Shown: positions 43,646 to 54,354, counted from the first letter of the stretch. The stretch is DNA of 64,000 nucleotides from Nitrospirota bacterium (GCA_004321915.1 SCQE01000005.1:1-64000); one strand, 5' to 3'. Numbers and translations: made by a program. The notes: generated from the letters alone by a model not told the origin.

Positions 43646-44385
43646 CGATTGTCACTCCTGCCTTTCTCTGCAGCAACAAATTTACCAATCTTCACAAAGA
43701 ACGTTTCAGCTTCTTTATAAGAGCTTGGCGTGCCGATATCTATAAGTTTTGCCTCTTGAGGAAATGCAAAGAACCTCTTGCCGATCAGGGTCGGGAATAA
43801 ATCTTTCTCGAGTGAAATATTCATGTCCGCGGGCAAAGTCTCTATCAATTCGCGTTCCATGCAATAAATACCGGCATTGATCCAGCCGCTTTCCCCGGCG
43901 GGCTTTTTCTCGCTAAATGAAGTTACCGCGCAGTTCGAGTCAAAGTTGACGCTGCCGTATCTGCTTATGTCCTGCATTTTTACAAGCGCCAACGTGCATG
44001 ATGAATTTTTTACGGAATGCCATGACAATAAGTCTTGCGGGTCAATATCGCAATACGAGTCCCCGTTAAAAACCAGTACCGTATCGGACTTTATAAAGGG
44101 AAGGGCCAGTCGCAATGCGCCCGCCGTTCCCAAAGGTGCGGCCTCATGGGAATAGGCAAGCGACATATCACCATAATTTTTCCCCATAGACTTGCTGACC
44201 TTTTCGCCCATATAGCCGGTGCATAAAACAGTATGCCTGATACCGGAGTTCCTGAGCTGGTCCAGCAGGTAAGTCAAAAATGGCCGTCCACCCACCTCGG
44301 CCAGCACTTTGGGCCGGTCTGACACCGCTTCGCGCAGGCGTGTGCCAAAACCGCCCGCGAGAACCACAGCCGAAATATCATGCAA
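43642..44385 (-). CDS. hddC: D-glycero-alpha-D-manno-heptose 1-phosphate guanylyltransferase
   Basis: The 247-residue nucleotidyltransferase has ISAVVLAGGFGTRLREAVSD followed by RPKVLAEVGGRPFL, then DTVLVFNGDSYCDI and ERELIETLPADMNISLEKD. It matches HddC-type enzymes that join GMP to heptose 1-phosphate. The start is TTG 44385 (CGGAAA upstream); the only ATG nearby is out of frame. With HddA, the GMD-like dehydratase and Fcl it supports GDP-heptose as the pathway intermediate. A general sugar-phosphate nucleotidyltransferase role cannot be excluded. Confidence 0.8.
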   Translation of the reverse strand: MHDISAVVLAGGFGTRLREAVSDRPKVLAEVGGRPFLTYLLDQLRNSGIRHTVLCTGYMGEKVSKSMGKNYGDMSLAYSHEAAPLGTAGALRLALPFIKSDTVLVFNGDSYCDIDPQDLLSWHSVKNSSCTLALVKMQDISRYGSVNFDSNCAVTSFSEKKPAGESGWINAGIYCMERELIETLPADMNISLEKDLFPTLIGKRFFAFPQEAKLIDIGTPSSYKEAETFFVKIGKFVAAEKGRSDNR

Positions 44386-44436
44386 TTTCCGGATGCCTCG
44401 AATACTTTTCTATGGGGATAACTTCTCTCAAGAAGG

Positions 44437-45372
44437 TCAGTACGTTTCCCGATACCATTGATAGGTCTTTGCTATGCCTTCCGGTAACCCTGTTTGAGCT
44501 TTCCATCCAAGCCTGTTAATTCTGGTCACATCCATTACCTTCTTCGGCATGCCGTCAGGCTTGGTCGCATCCCAGCGTATTTCGCCCGTGTACCCTACTA
44601 TGCCGGCAAGGAGCTCTCCCAATTCTTTTATTGTGATGCCGCTGCCGGTCCCGATGTTGACGAACTCGCCGATCGCCGCCGCATCATATTTTTCCATTAT
44701 GAAAACAAGCGCATGGGCCAAGTCATCGACGTACAAAAACTCCCTGATAGGACTGCCTGTGCCCCATATCTCCATATGGGCCGCGCCGCTACGTTTGGCT
44801 TCGTGAAATTTGCGCAGCAATGCAGGCAGTACGTGCGAGGTTTCCAGATCAAAGTTATCGTACGGCCCGTAAAGATTGGTAGGTATGACCGAAACGAAAT
44901 TGGTCCCGTATTGCTTGTTATACGAACTGCAAAGCTTTATAGCTGCGATCTTGGCTATGGCATAGGCCTCGTTGGTAGGTTCGAGGGTATTGGTCAGCAG
45001 ATACTCTTCCTTCAGCGGTTGCCGGGCGTGTCTGGGATAGATACAGGAAGAACCGGGGTTGAGGAGCTTTTTGACATGATTTCGATAACTGGCGTTGATT
45101 ATGTTAGCGCTGATCATCAAATTTTCATAACTGAACTGTGCCACGTAGGTGCTGTTTGCCAATATGCCGCCTACCTTGGCGGCGCAGAGAAACACGTATT
45201 CCGGCCGCTCTTCGGCAAAAAAATCATCTACGTTCTGCTGACGTGTAAGATCGAGTTCGGCATGTGTGCGGGTGCATAGGTTGGTGTAACCTTGCTCTTT
45301 GAGCCTTCGTATAACGGCTGACCCCACCAGACCTTTATGACCGGCAACAAAAATTTTCGAATCTTTATTCAT
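44437..45372 (-). CDS. fcl: GDP-L-fucose synthase-like epimerase/reductase
   Basis: The 311-residue SDR has KIFVAGHKGLVGSAVIRRL, LCAAKVGGILANSTY, NPGSSCIYPRHARQPLKEE and NEAYAIAKIAAIKLC with an intact YxxxK. GPYDNFDLETSHVLPALL also matches. Fcl does the 3,5-epimerisation and 4-reduction of GDP-4-keto-6-deoxy sugars; in heptose routes related enzymes finish GDP-6-deoxyheptose. It is the first gene of the minus-strand island, with AAAGGGAG before ATG 45372. Confidence 0.87.
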   Translation of the reverse strand: MNKDSKIFVAGHKGLVGSAVIRRLKEQGYTNLCTRTHAELDLTRQQNVDDFFAEERPEYVFLCAAKVGGILANSTYVAQFSYENLMISANIINASYRNHVKKLLNPGSSCIYPRHARQPLKEEYLLTNTLEPTNEAYAIAKIAAIKLCSSYNKQYGTNFVSVIPTNLYGPYDNFDLETSHVLPALLRKFHEAKRSGAAHMEIWGTGSPIREFLYVDDLAHALVFIMEKYDAAAIGEFVNIGTGSGITIKELGELLAGIVGYTGEIRWDATKPDGMPKKVMDVTRINRLGWKAQTGLPEGIAKTYQWYRETY

Positions 45373-45637
45373 ACCGCTCCCTTTATCACTGATGTCTTTT
45401 ATCTGTATCTCGAGAACTATCTGAAATGCAATGAATTTACAGGCTTTATTTTGCCTTGCTTCTCACTGCTCCGCCCTCTCGGTCACAAATCTCAACCTGA
45501 ATAAGCAACCCGATATCGTCAGTATTGATTTACCTTAAGTTTGGGCCATAAACAAGTATTTAGCCGCCCATCACCTGTTTTCTGTTATCGTGATATTATT
45601 ATAAACGTTTATGCTATAGTTATGAAACGGAGACGCT
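45373..45637. other. Divergent intergenic region between the island and the phosphoesterase
   Basis: This 265-base AT-leaning gap must hold the promoter for the island (minus) and one for the phosphoesterase (plus). On the minus strand the best sigma-70-like guess is TTGCAT with TACAGA about 18 bases downstream, which is weak. I see no clear sigma-28 or sigma-54 flagellar promoter. No small gene, RNA or repeat is evident. Confidence 0.4.
45591..45620 (+). promoter_or_regulatory. Probable promoter of the phosphoesterase gene
   Basis: An extended -10 element (TG one base before TATAGT, 45612-45620) lies 17 bases before the ATG at 45638. The -35 region (TGATAT near 45591) is weak, as is common with extended -10 promoters. 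GGAG at 45629-45632 is the ribosome-binding site. Confidence 0.45.
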
Positions 45638-46795
45638 ATGAAACGCTATATTACCATCGCAATACTTATTTTCCTGAGCATCGATCCGGCCGCAGCCGTA
45701 ACAGACCGGTCTTTCACCGATATTAACGGGGCGGTCATCTCCAGCGCGGCCGGAGATGAGTTCTCTTTCGCAGTATGGGGAGACTTCAGGACGGCAAGGC
45801 GTGACAGCCCGTATCATCAGGCGTTCGAATCCATAACCGAAGACCTTAAGATAATAGCCCCGCACTTCATCATCAGTACAGGCGACGCATACTACGGTTA
45901 CGGCGGCCCTATGCAACGGTTTAAAAATGAAATCGACTACTTCGTCAGCAAGGCCCAAAAACTGCCGTCGCCGTTTTTCAACATAATCGGAAACCATGAG
46001 ATCGGAGGCACGGCAGAACGGGAAAAGTTCGTCAAGGAACGCTTCGGCAACTTTTACGGCTCGTTCGATTTCGGCAATTCGCATTTCGTAATGTTAAACA
46101 CCGAAGAACCCGGACGTGAAGGCACGATATCCGGCGAGCAGCTTTCTTGGTTGGAAAAAGACCTTGAAGCCAACAAAACAGCCGCCAATATATTTATATT
46201 CCTGCACAGACCGCTGTTTTCGGCTGTCGATCCGCTGCTTATGTCAGGAAAATCCTTTAAAGACAAGGCAAACCGCGATAACCTGCACAGCCTATTCAAA
46301 AAGTATAAAGTAAAAACGGTCTTTGCAGGACACGAACATCTTTTTAACGACACCTCAAAAGAGGGGGTACGCTATCTCATAACAGGCGGGGGAGGGGCTC
46401 CGCTGTATGAAGCTCCATCCAAAGGCGGGTTCTTTCATTACATGATCGTAAAGGTAAAAGGAGCGGAAGCGACCATAGAAACACTTGCGCCGAACAGCCT
46501 TCAAAAAAGGACCATTTCCGGCAATGACGGGTTTGAAGCGAAGGCCGAAGTCGAACTCGTAAACATCTCTCATACCGCTTTACGGGTCCGGAACCTTTAT
46601 TTTCTTATGCCTGCTGCGGACGCCTCAAAATTTAAAGCAAAGGCCTTTAGCGTATCGAAAAAAGGAGTGCAGAAAGAATATCCTGCAAAGATATATAAAG
46701 TAACCAAGAACACCGACGGGACCTCGACTGTAGGCGTGGAGGTCGAGCTGCACGGAAACGGCAGCCTCAGGATAATTCTGGAAACCGATATCTAA
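45638..46795 (+). CDS. Secreted metallophosphoesterase (calcineurin-like)
   Basis: The 385-residue protein starts with a signal peptide ([20 protein letters not shown]) and has the full metallophosphoesterase set: [39 protein letters not shown] and FAGHEHLF. It would act in the periplasm on phosphomono- or diesters. The C-terminal 100 residues form an uncharacterised beta-rich domain. It overlaps the convergent chemoreceptor gene by 4 bases. Confidence 0.85.
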   Translation: MKRYITIAILIFLSIDPAAAVTDRSFTDINGAVISSAAGDEFSFAVWGDFRTARRDSPYHQAFESITEDLKIIAPHFIISTGDAYYGYGGPMQRFKNEIDYFVSKAQKLPSPFFNIIGNHEIGGTAEREKFVKERFGNFYGSFDFGNSHFVMLNTEEPGREGTISGEQLSWLEKDLEANKTAANIFIFLHRPLFSAVDPLLMSGKSFKDKANRDNLHSLFKKYKVKTVFAGHEHLFNDTSKEGVRYLITGGGGAPLYEAPSKGGFFHYMIVKVKGAEATIETLAPNSLQKRTISGNDGFEAKAEVELVNISHTALRVRNLYFLMPAADASKFKAKAFSVSKKGVQKEYPAKIYKVTKNTDGTSTVGVEVELHGNGSLRIILETDI

Positions 46796-48738
46796 CCGCA
46801 CTCCCCTTTTATCTTATCGAGATAATCGACTATCTGCCTTGAAACCTCCTCCATCTCCCTGAAGGTGCTCTCGGCCTTCCTGTTGTCGCCTGCCTTGTGC
46901 GCTTTTATAATATCCTTTGCAAGCTGATGGATCTTTTCGTGCGGCGGTACTATCGCTTTAAAACTCGATAAATCTCCGCATATTATAGTGCCTTCTTTGT
47001 CATACCATTTCCCGAATCTGCAGGTGTGATGGTCAGGCAATTTGTCCGGCTCGAGGTCTATCTCGCCTCTCATGCAGGCCGCTACTTTGCCCACAAATCC
47101 TCGGTGGTCGCTCTTTGCGAGTTCGAGCATAACCATGGCGCTGCCCCTTGTTCTTACGCTTGCTGTGGTGGTCCTTAATTCTTCGGCGATTGTAGAAAGC
47201 TTAAGCACCTCCTGAAGGACCTTGCCGGACATGTCTTCCATGGCTTTTGCCTCGTTTAACGTCTCTTCGATATTTCTGGAAACCTCATCGGAAGCCGAAG
47301 ACTGCCTGCTGACCGAAGCCGAAATCTGGGCTATCTGGTCTTTAACTCCGCTTACCGAACTGAAAATATTATTCAAGGAATCCCCAACCTGTCTAATGTA
47401 ATCCGTAGATTTGGAGACCTCGGAAGTCGCATCAGCCATTGACCGGGTGGTGCGTTCCGACTCGGACTGGACAGCCTGAATTTTATCGGAGATCTCGGTC
47501 GTGGCCTTTATCGTCCTTTCGGCCAACTTTCTTACCTCGTCGGCAACCACCGCAAACCCCCTGCCCTGCTCTCCAGCCCTCGCAGCTTCTATCGCGGCGT
47601 TCAAGGCAAGAAGGTTTGTCTGATCGGCTATGTCCTTAATGACCGTTACGATCGTTCCTATTTCGGCCACCCTGCCGTTCAGTTTGTCTATCATCCCTGC
47701 AAGCTCGCCTGTTGACGCATGCACTCTGTTTACCGTATCTACGGCCCCGTCGGCAACCTCTTTGCCTTTTGCGGCGCTGTCCATCGCTTCGGTCGAAGTG
47801 TCCGAAGCGGCCGAGGTGCTGTTGGCTATTTCCGCGATTATGCTGCCCATTTCGGAACTTGCCGAAGTTATATGCGAGGCTTGGGCCGCCTGTTTCTTTG
47901 AGCCTACCGAGGTCTTTTCGGCCATGTTCTTCAGAACATCGACTATAGGAAGTATCTTGCTCGTCGCTATCATTATGTTGTTAATCATGTCGTTGAAGTA
48001 TAGGATAAGCTTCCCGACATTTTGGGCCACGGATCCGACCTCGTCTTTGCCCACAAATTCGATCTTCAGCTCGAGATGCTTATCTGTGGTGTCTTTTAAC
48101 TTTTCGGTCAGTATTTCGAGCGGTTTATGTGTGAACTTAACGACAAGGAGAATAATGGTTATTATCCCCAATATCCCGGCAAGCCCGAGACCCATGAACA
48201 GATACTGCACATCTCTTATCCGGCCGACAGAATCTTTAAGGGAAACCGTAATACTGATAGCGCCCAAGACCGTACCGTCAGCCACCTTATGACACGAAAG
48301 GCAGTTCTTGCCCATAAAGTTTGACTTCGCAATATAAGGATAAACCCCCCGCACAAAATCGTCTCCGGCAACAACCTTTTGAACACCCTTCGATATGACC
48401 TCTTTTTCTATCTCATCCTTCGCATAGTGGTCGGCATCTCTTTTACCGTACTCTTTATCGAGCGATTCGGCCCTTATCACCCGAATGTCGCCTATGTGCT
48501 TCATTTGCTCGATAAAAAGTTTCTCCGACTCTTTATAATTTCCGCCGACCATAAATGTGGTAAGCGCGTTAATGACTGTATCGCTGTACGCGGGGTTGGT
48601 TGCGCGTTTAACCTCTTCAAGAACGATCTCCCTCGCAAAATGGCCTGTGACTAGGATCGTGATCACAAGCATCGCCACGTTCGCAATAATAATAGGAATT
48701 GCGGTCTTCCATTTAATCGATATGTCCCTCAGGTCCAT
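46792..48738 (-). CDS. Methyl-accepting chemotaxis protein with CXXCH heme motif and CZB domain
   Basis: The 648-residue receptor has a TM helix (about 13-35), a periplasmic DUF3365-like sensor with [15 protein letters not shown] (CXXCH at 146-150), a second TM (about 178-200), HAMP, and a signalling hairpin ([40 protein letters not shown]). It ends in a CZB domain ([38 protein letters not shown]). Heme binding suggests redox, oxygen or NO sensing; CZB domains bind zinc and can sense hypochlorous acid or zinc. A strong AAGGGGGAAG site precedes the ATG. It probably signals to the flagellar motor. Confidence 0.88.
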   Translation of the reverse strand: MDLRDISIKWKTAIPIIIANVAMLVITILVTGHFAREIVLEEVKRATNPAYSDTVINALTTFMVGGNYKESEKLFIEQMKHIGDIRVIRAESLDKEYGKRDADHYAKDEIEKEVISKGVQKVVAGDDFVRGVYPYIAKSNFMGKNCLSCHKVADGTVLGAISITVSLKDSVGRIRDVQYLFMGLGLAGILGIITIILLVVKFTHKPLEILTEKLKDTTDKHLELKIEFVGKDEVGSVAQNVGKLILYFNDMINNIMIATSKILPIVDVLKNMAEKTSVGSKKQAAQASHITSASSEMGSIIAEIANSTSAASDTSTEAMDSAAKGKEVADGAVDTVNRVHASTGELAGMIDKLNGRVAEIGTIVTVIKDIADQTNLLALNAAIEAARAGEQGRGFAVVADEVRKLAERTIKATTEISDKIQAVQSESERTTRSMADATSEVSKSTDYIRQVGDSLNNIFSSVSGVKDQIAQISASVSRQSSASDEVSRNIEETLNEAKAMEDMSGKVLQEVLKLSTIAEELRTTTASVRTRGSAMVMLELAKSDHRGFVGKVAACMRGEIDLEPDKLPDHHTCRFGKWYDKEGTIICGDLSSFKAIVPPHEKIHQLAKDIIKAHKAGDNRKAESTFREMEEVSRQIVDYLDKIKGECG

Positions 48739-48772
48739 TCTTCCCCCTTTTGTATTTGTATCACAATACAGG

Positions 48773-49585
48773 CTATTGGTATCTTGTTATAAGCACGTTG
48801 TAGCCCTCATCGGCAAGCTTGCCGCCTATTTTCCGGGCATCATCCTTGCTGCTGAACTTACCGATCCGGACCCTATGATACTGCACTCCGTCAACATTCG
48901 CCTTCGTTATATAAACATCCTTGTAATTCAGCTCCAAGGCCATTTTCAGGCGTGAGGCATTCGTCTCCTCCCTGAATGCTCCGGCCTGAATCGTAAGCAC
49001 CCCCGATGTAGAGTCATATCTTATATATTTAACGTATTTCATGTCCCTGCCGAGCGGTTCTATTATCACAGGCGCGGTCCCGGGGCCGATCATATCGATG
49101 CTCTTTGCGGCTGCGTATGAGAGATCGAGGTCCCTTCCTGCAATAAACGGCCCCCTGTCATTCACTATGCAGTCAATGTCCTTGTTGCTCAGTGTGCTTA
49201 AAACCTTGAGTTTGGTGCCGAACGGGTATTCCTTATGAGCGCAGGTGAGGTCGTACATATTGAATATCTCGCCCGAAGCCGTCGGCTTGCCGTGAAAATC
49301 TTTTCCGTACCATGAGGCTACGATCTGTTTCTTTTCCCCTCGAAGCTCCTGAAATCCTGTTGAGGGTTTGTCGTCAGGTTTGACAGAAGGCCTGTCTGAA
49401 GGCTTTGAGGGGACTGATTTATCGTCACGCACGGAAAAGTATTTTGTCGAGCATGAAGAGAGAAGAGTGAATAGTACCAAGAAGACGCATGCGCCCCCAA
49501 AAGCCGCCCTCCGCTTTAAGCGCCTATAGAATATATTTACTGAGATCTTGGTCTTTAACGATATCGGAAAGCTTGCCATTGACAT
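48773..49585 (-). CDS. rlpA: RlpA-family septal/peptidoglycan lipoprotein with SPOR domain
   Basis: The 270-residue protein has a hydrophobic signal segment ending in the lipobox LLSSC, a Ser/Pro/Lys-rich linker, a double-psi RlpA domain ([39 protein letters not shown]) and a C-terminal SPOR domain ([20 protein letters not shown]). RlpA cleaves denuded glycan at division sites; SPOR targets it there. The likely ATG at 49585 lies 62 bases inside the end of hslU, so the N-terminal extension before the KRR-rich signal region is uncertain. Confidence 0.87.
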   Translation of the reverse strand: MSMASFPISLKTKISVNIFYRRLKRRAAFGGACVFLVLFTLLSSCSTKYFSVRDDKSVPSKPSDRPSVKPDDKPSTGFQELRGEKKQIVASWYGKDFHGKPTASGEIFNMYDLTCAHKEYPFGTKLKVLSTLSNKDIDCIVNDRGPFIAGRDLDLSYAAAKSIDMIGPGTAPVIIEPLGRDMKYVKYIRYDSTSGVLTIQAGAFREETNASRLKMALELNYKDVYITKANVDGVQYHRVRIGKFSSKDDARKIGGKLADEGYNVLITRYQ

Positions 49586-50870
49586 GTCCTTTGTCTATTT
49601 TTACAGACTGCCCCTTCATTTCCGGGGCATCAAACGATATATCGTCGAGGAGCCGCTCAAGCACCGTGTGCAGCCTGCGGGCCCCTATATTTTCGGTCTT
49701 CTCATTTACCGCAGCCGCAATCTCAGCAATTTCGGATATCGCATCGTCTCCGAAACGGAGAGTTACCTCCTCTGTATCGAGCAACGCTATGTATTGCTTT
49801 ATAAGGGCGTTGTGAGGTTCGGTAAGAATACGCACGAATTCATCCTTGCCGAGGGAATCGAGCTCTACCCTTATCGGGAAGCGCCCCTGAAGCTCCGGTA
49901 TCAGGTCGGACGGCTTGGCCGTATGGAAAGCACCCGCAGCTATGAACAACACATGGTCGGTCCTGACAGGGCCGTGCTTTGTGGAAACCGTCGAACCTTC
50001 CACAATAGGAAGCAGATCGCGCTGGACCCCCTCCCGCGATACATCGGGGCCGTGACTGTGTCCCCTGCTCGCCACCTTGTCGATCTCGTCTATAAAAACT
50101 ATTCCGGTCTGCTCAACCCTTTCCCTTGCCTCTTTAGTGACCTTTTCCATGTCTATCAACTTGCCCGCCTCTTCCTGAGTAAGCATGGCGACAGCTTCGG
50201 GTATCTTGACCTTCTTCCTTTTGGACTTTTCCGGCAAAAGCCCGCCGAGCATATCCTTCAGGTTTATTTCGAGCTCTTCGAGTCCTACATTGGATATCAC
50301 CCCAAACGGCATCGTCTTTTCTTTTACCTCTATGTCCACATAGCGGGAATCGAGCTTGCCCTCCCTCAATTGGGTCCTCAAGCGCTCCCGCGTATCTACG
50401 TTATGCTCCCTGTCCGTCTCGACCTCATCCGGAATCAATGTCTTGGGCTGCCGCGGCGGAGGCAAAAGCAGGTCGAGCACCCTGTCTTCTGCGATAGACT
50501 TGGCCCTTTCCTGCACCCTTTCTATATGTTCGGTTTTTACCATGCCGAGCGCTATCTCCATCAGGTCTCGTATCATAGACTCCACATCCCGGCCTACATA
50601 TCCGACCTCTGTGAACTTGGAGGCCTCGACCTTTATGAACGGCGCGCCTGCAAGCCGCGCAAGCCTCCTCGCTATCTCTGTCTTACCCACTCCTGTAGGG
50701 CCGATCATGATTATGTTCTTTGGCAGCACCTCGTCCTTAAGGTCCGACGATATATTCTGCCGCCTCCACCTGTTCCTGAGCGCAATAGCCACAGCGCGCT
50801 TTGCCTTGTTCTGTCCGATAATGTATTTATCGAGCTCTTCTACTATCCTTCTGGGTGTAAGATTATGCAT
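49524..50870 (-). CDS. hslU: ATP-dependent protease ATPase subunit HslU
   Basis: The 448-residue AAA+ unfoldase starts at ATG 50870 (GAGGAG upstream), [19 protein letters not shown]. It has [18 protein letters not shown] (Walker A), the pore loop [28 protein letters not shown] (Walker B) and the C-terminal sensor [20 protein letters not shown]. It unfolds substrates for HslV. The start overlaps the hslV stop by 8 bases, a typical coupled pair. Confidence 0.96.
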   Translation of the reverse strand: MHNLTPRRIVEELDKYIIGQNKAKRAVAIALRNRWRRQNISSDLKDEVLPKNIIMIGPTGVGKTEIARRLARLAGAPFIKVEASKFTEVGYVGRDVESMIRDLMEIALGMVKTEHIERVQERAKSIAEDRVLDLLLPPPRQPKTLIPDEVETDREHNVDTRERLRTQLREGKLDSRYVDIEVKEKTMPFGVISNVGLEELEINLKDMLGGLLPEKSKRKKVKIPEAVAMLTQEEAGKLIDMEKVTKEARERVEQTGIVFIDEIDKVASRGHSHGPDVSREGVQRDLLPIVEGSTVSTKHGPVRTDHVLFIAAGAFHTAKPSDLIPELQGRFPIRVELDSLGKDEFVRILTEPHNALIKQYIALLDTEEVTLRFGDDAISEIAEIAAAVNEKTENIGARRLHTVLERLLDDISFDAPEMKGQSVKIDKGHVNGKLSDIVKDQDLSKYIL

Positions 50871-51396
50871 CAAGCTCCTCGATCGTAATGTTCTTGTTGC
50901 TGTATATGCAGATGTCGGCTGCAATCTCCATCGCCTTTTGCACTATCTCGTTTGCCGGTAATTCGGTGTTTTCGTATAACGCCCTTGCGGCTGCCTGAGC
51001 AAACGGGCCTCCCGAGCCTATGGCGGACACTCCGCTTTCGGGTTCTATCACATCTCCCGTGCCCGAAATTATAAAGGTATGGTCGGTGTCCGCAATGATC
51101 AGCAAGGCCTCAAGCCTTCTTAACACCTTGTCCGTACGCCAGTCTTTCGCAAGCTCGACCGCAGCCCTCGTTATGTTCCCCCTGTAAGATTCGAGTTTCG
51201 ACTCGAATTTCTCAAACAGAGTGAAAGCGTCTGCGGTGGCCCCTGCAAATCCGGCCAAAACTTTATTATTATACATTTTCCTCGTCTTTTTGGCATTGTG
51301 TTTCAGTATGGTATTGCCCATCGTAACCTGCCCGTCGCTCGCAATAGAAACCCGTCCGTTTCTCCTAACGCAAAGTATTGTGGTGGCATGAAACAT
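50863..51396 (-). CDS. hslV: HslV peptidase subunit
   Basis: The 177-residue beta-type proteasome-like peptidase has [32 protein letters not shown], and [20 protein letters not shown]. The catalytic Thr is in the N-terminal TT; a four-residue MFHA stretch must be removed, as seen in many lineages. The order xerC-hslV-hslU is conserved in several phyla. Confidence 0.95.
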   Translation of the reverse strand: MFHATTILCVRRNGRVSIASDGQVTMGNTILKHNAKKTRKMYNNKVLAGFAGATADAFTLFEKFESKLESYRGNITRAAVELAKDWRTDKVLRRLEALLIIADTDHTFIISGTGDVIEPESGVSAIGSGGPFAQAAARALYENTELPANEIVQKAMEIAADICIYSNKNITIEELDA

Positions 51397-51413
51397 TCTT
51401 ATATCCCTCCTTG

Positions 51414-52334
51414 TCAGTCCTTGTTTTCGGTATTGCCGGACATTGGATGGGCCTTGTCATAAACATCCATCAAATGCCCCAGATCGAGATGCGTATATTT
51501 TTGTGTTGTCGAAAGCGAAGAGTGTCCGAGCAGTTCCTGAATGGTCCTCAAGTCCGCCCCCCCTGTCAGAAGGTGCGTAGCAAACGAATGCCTGAGAGTA
51601 TGCGGCCCGATCTGCCCTTCTATGCCTATGGCGCGCGCATACTTGACCACCATGCCGCGTATCTGCCTGTCGGAAATCCTTCTTCCCCTCCTGTCGATGA
51701 AAAAGGGGGCCTCGTCATTTCCACTCGGAAAATCCTTCATAAGCCCCGCGCGCTCCGAAAGGTATGCTTCAAGCGCCTTGAGCGCCTTTTTGCCTATAGG
51801 CAATATCCGCTCTTTTTTGCCTTTGCCCATGACCTTTACAAGCCCTTCACGAAGATTGACATCTCCATCATTAAGACCGGCAGCCTCGCTTACACGAAGC
51901 CCGCTCGAGTATATCAGCTCAAGCAGGGCATGGTCCCGCGCCGGAATCGCGCCTTCTCCGGTCGGCTTTTCAACAAGTGTGAAGGCATCGTCCACCGACA
52001 AAAAATTCGGAAGATGTTTGGCAATTTTCGGCGAGGGGACAAGCTTTGCCTGATTTATCTTCACAAACCCTTCGCGGTAAAGCCAGTTAAAAAAAGAACG
52101 CAGCGTGGCCAGTCTTCTCGACACCGTTGTCTTGGATTTTTTGCTCATGATCTGCTCCGACACAAAACCCCTTATGTCGAGCATCTCTATTTCTGACGGG
52201 ATTTTATCGCAGGAATTTTGAAATTCCAGCAGGTCGCCTGCATAGGCACGGAGCGTATGCGGAGACATCCCCCTTTCAACATCGAGATGGCGCAAGAATT
52301 TGTCGATATGCTCTTTAAGTCCTGTGTTTTCCAT
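51414..52334 (-). CDS. xerC: Tyrosine recombinase XerC
   Basis: The 306-residue protein has the N-terminal SAM-like DNA-binding domain ([20 protein letters not shown]) and a catalytic domain with all required residues: [11 protein letters not shown] (Arg), [12 protein letters not shown] (Lys), [12 protein letters not shown] (His and Arg), [13 protein letters not shown] (His and Tyr). It resolves chromosome dimers at dif. It sits upstream of hslV with a 17-base gap, so it is housekeeping and not a phage integrase. Confidence 0.93.
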   Translation of the reverse strand: MENTGLKEHIDKFLRHLDVERGMSPHTLRAYAGDLLEFQNSCDKIPSEIEMLDIRGFVSEQIMSKKSKTTVSRRLATLRSFFNWLYREGFVKINQAKLVPSPKIAKHLPNFLSVDDAFTLVEKPTGEGAIPARDHALLELIYSSGLRVSEAAGLNDGDVNLREGLVKVMGKGKKERILPIGKKALKALEAYLSERAGLMKDFPSGNDEAPFFIDRRGRRISDRQIRGMVVKYARAIGIEGQIGPHTLRHSFATHLLTGGADLRTIQELLGHSSLSTTQKYTHLDLGHLMDVYDKAHPMSGNTENKD

Positions 52335-52366
52335 AAGCCGGATCGTTTTTAGTATATCAGATGGCG

Positions 52367-52810
52367 TTATTGTTTTGAATGCGTAGGCAGAACTTCGAAC
52401 ACAGCCAGAGATGAGCTTTTATCTAGCGCCCTGAGCTTGGTGTATGAAATCAGCGAGGCGGCTACCATGGCCCCGAAACCCGCAATCACATCAAGGTTCC
52501 TTATCGCCATTCGCTCAGAAAAAATATTGCCCGCTATCGCACCTGCCAAAAGCGCAAAGAGCGGTATCACAAATGAGAACAGATAACCTTTTCTTCTCAC
52601 GCGCCCGTCAAGCCCCACCTTCACAGTGTCTCCGGGCTTGGCTGCCGCCCTGTTTTCCGCCTTTAAGAAACGGGCGTTCCCTCCCGGATTGCAGAGACCC
52701 ATTTTACCTGCCCCGCAGCCCTTGCAGGCATGGCCGCCGTCAAGCATTACGACCGCTTTAAGGCCTTCAATCCTTACAACAGTGCCTGTTTCCGGAATAG
52801 ACGGTTTCAT
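52367..52810 (-). CDS. rseC: RseC/MucC-family membrane protein
   Basis: The 147-residue protein has an N-terminal cysteine-rich domain (ACKGCGAGKMGLCNPG) and two membrane segments (about 78-97 and 105-125: FVIPLFALLAGAIAGNIF and VIAGFGAMVAASLI). This is the RseC/SoxR-reducing layout. The family takes part in sigma-E control or in electron delivery for SoxR in enterobacteria; the role here is not established. A 32-base gap separates it from xerC downstream on the transcript. Confidence 0.82.
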   Translation of the reverse strand: MKPSIPETGTVVRIEGLKAVVMLDGGHACKGCGAGKMGLCNPGGNARFLKAENRAAAKPGDTVKVGLDGRVRRKGYLFSFVIPLFALLAGAIAGNIFSERMAIRNLDVIAGFGAMVAASLISYTKLRALDKSSSLAVFEVLPTHSKQ

Positions 52811-52826
52811 TATTTAAGCTTAACCT

Positions 52827-52856
52827 GAAAAAACAGAAGCTGTGTATGACACAGCT
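52827..52856 (-). terminator. Rho-independent terminator after the response regulator
   Basis: Read on the minus strand, an 8-bp stem (AGCTGTGT, loop CAT, ACACAGCT; 52856-52838) is followed by TCTGTTTTTT. It lies 33 bases after the response-regulator stop and would end that transcript before rseC. Confidence 0.75.
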
Positions 52857-52888
52857 CATAAGGGAGGAGCATATATATAAACGTGTCT

Positions 52889-54226
52889 TCAGGCCTGCTC
52901 TATTCCGTACTTCTTAAGTTTAAGGTAAAGGGTTTTTCTGTCGATGCCGAGTATCTGGCTCGCCTTGGATTGATTGCCGCCGGTATCCTTCAGCACCTTC
53001 AGAATATGGTCCCTCTCCATCTCTTCGAGAGATAAATAGGGTTTCTCTTTTTTAGATTTGCCGGTCCCTGAAATCGAAAGGTCTTCCAGCCCTATAACGC
53101 TGGAATCGCAAAGTATGACCGCCCTTTCTATGACATTTTCGAGTTCACGCACATTACCCGGCCAATCATACGAATTAAGGGCGGCTGCGGCTGCAGCAGT
53201 CATGCCGGTGATGTCTTTCGACATTTTTTTGCCGTATTTCGACATAAAGAATTTCGAAAGCTCGGGAACATCCTCTTTCCGCTCCCTCAAGGCTGGCATT
53301 GTCAGATTTATCACATTAAGCCGATAAAAAAGGTCCTGCCTGAACGCGCCTGATTCGACCGCTTCAGTAAGGTCCTTATTGGTTGCAGCTATCACGCGCA
53401 CATCGACCTTCAGGTTTTTGTTTCCGCCCACCCTCCGGAACTCGCCCGAATCAAGAAACCTCAACAGCTTGGACTGAAGGTTGAGCGGCATGTCCCCTAT
53501 TTCATCCAGAAAAAGCGTGCCTTTGTCAGCCACCTCGACAATGCCGTATTTTGTCTGGTAGGCGCTCGTAAACGCGCCTTTCTCATGCCCGAAAAGCTCC
53601 GACTCCATCAGGTTTTCGGAAAATGTGGCGCAATTGAGAGCGGTAAACGGCCCGTGATTTCTTCTGCTGTAATGCCAGATGGCATTGGCCACCATTTCCT
53701 TGCCTGTGCCGCTTTCTCCCTGAACAAAAACCGACGAGTCTGTGGGGGCGATCTTCTTTATAAGGGCCAGCAATTCCATAAACGGCCTGCTCCTTCCCAC
53801 AAACTCGGGCATAGATTCCTTGCGGGCAAGCTCCTGTTCGAGAAGCCGGTTTTTGATCTTAAGCTGCCTGTACTCGAAAGCCCTGTGAATGATAATGACA
53901 AGTTCATCGAGCTTGTAAGGTTTGGACAGGTAGTCATAGGCCCCGTGCTTCATGGCATCGACAGCCGTCTCGACCGTGGCCCTGCCGGTAAGCACCACTA
54001 TAGAAGGCATTGCCGAGTCTTTGCTTATTTTTTTCATGAAAGATATGCCGTCAATACCGGGCATAACAACATCGAGAAGTACAACGTCGTATGCGTTGTT
54101 CTTCAAAAGTGCAAGCGCAGTTTCTCCGTCAGGCGAGGTCTCGACATAAAACCCCTTCCGCTTCAACTCCCTGTCCAGAAGCCGTCTGAAAGGCTCTTCG
54201 TCGTCAACAACCAAGACCCTGATCAT
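52889..54226 (-). CDS. NtrC-family sigma-54-dependent response regulator
   Basis: The 445-residue protein from ATG 54226 has a receiver domain (MIRVLVVDDEEPFRRLL, phospho-acceptor Asp 52), an AAA+ domain with GESGTGKEMVANAI and the sigma-54 contact loop GAFTSA, and a Fis-type helix-turn-helix end (GGNQSKASQILGIDRKTLYL). It activates sigma-54 promoters on phosphorylation. The likely partner kinase at 55697 is separated by a small accessory patch. A terminator follows the stop. Confidence 0.93.
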   Translation of the reverse strand: MIRVLVVDDEEPFRRLLDRELKRKGFYVETSPDGETALALLKNNAYDVVLLDVVMPGIDGISFMKKISKDSAMPSIVVLTGRATVETAVDAMKHGAYDYLSKPYKLDELVIIIHRAFEYRQLKIKNRLLEQELARKESMPEFVGRSRPFMELLALIKKIAPTDSSVFVQGESGTGKEMVANAIWHYSRRNHGPFTALNCATFSENLMESELFGHEKGAFTSAYQTKYGIVEVADKGTLFLDEIGDMPLNLQSKLLRFLDSGEFRRVGGNKNLKVDVRVIAATNKDLTEAVESGAFRQDLFYRLNVINLTMPALRERKEDVPELSKFFMSKYGKKMSKDITGMTAAAAAALNSYDWPGNVRELENVIERAVILCDSSVIGLEDLSISGTGKSKKEKPYLSLEEMERDHILKVLKDTGGNQSKASQILGIDRKTLYLKLKKYGIEQA

Positions 54227-54354
54227 ATTAAAATAGAGCCATTGAGGCCTTCTGTTTTGTAAGTTTCCCAAACTCCATTATATCTTTCACCGACGCCCCC
54301 TTGTCCCTTAAACTGCAAAAAACCGTTTCTCCAAGAAGCACATAGCTCTTTTAA

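Noticed and set aside
45470-45535. Possible sigma-54 promoter before the island (TGACGA with TTGC downstream)
   Set aside because: The spacing is 7 instead of 5 bases and the conserved GG is missing, so it does not fit the consensus.
49548-50888. Long plus-strand open frame antisense to hslU
   Set aside because: Its product has no recognisable motif, and hslU on the other strand is unmistakable with its own ribosome-binding site and coupling to hslV.
51414-52334. Tyrosine recombinase as a sign of an integrated element
   Set aside because: Its length, motifs and position next to hslV-hslU fit housekeeping XerC; no attachment repeats or phage genes are near.
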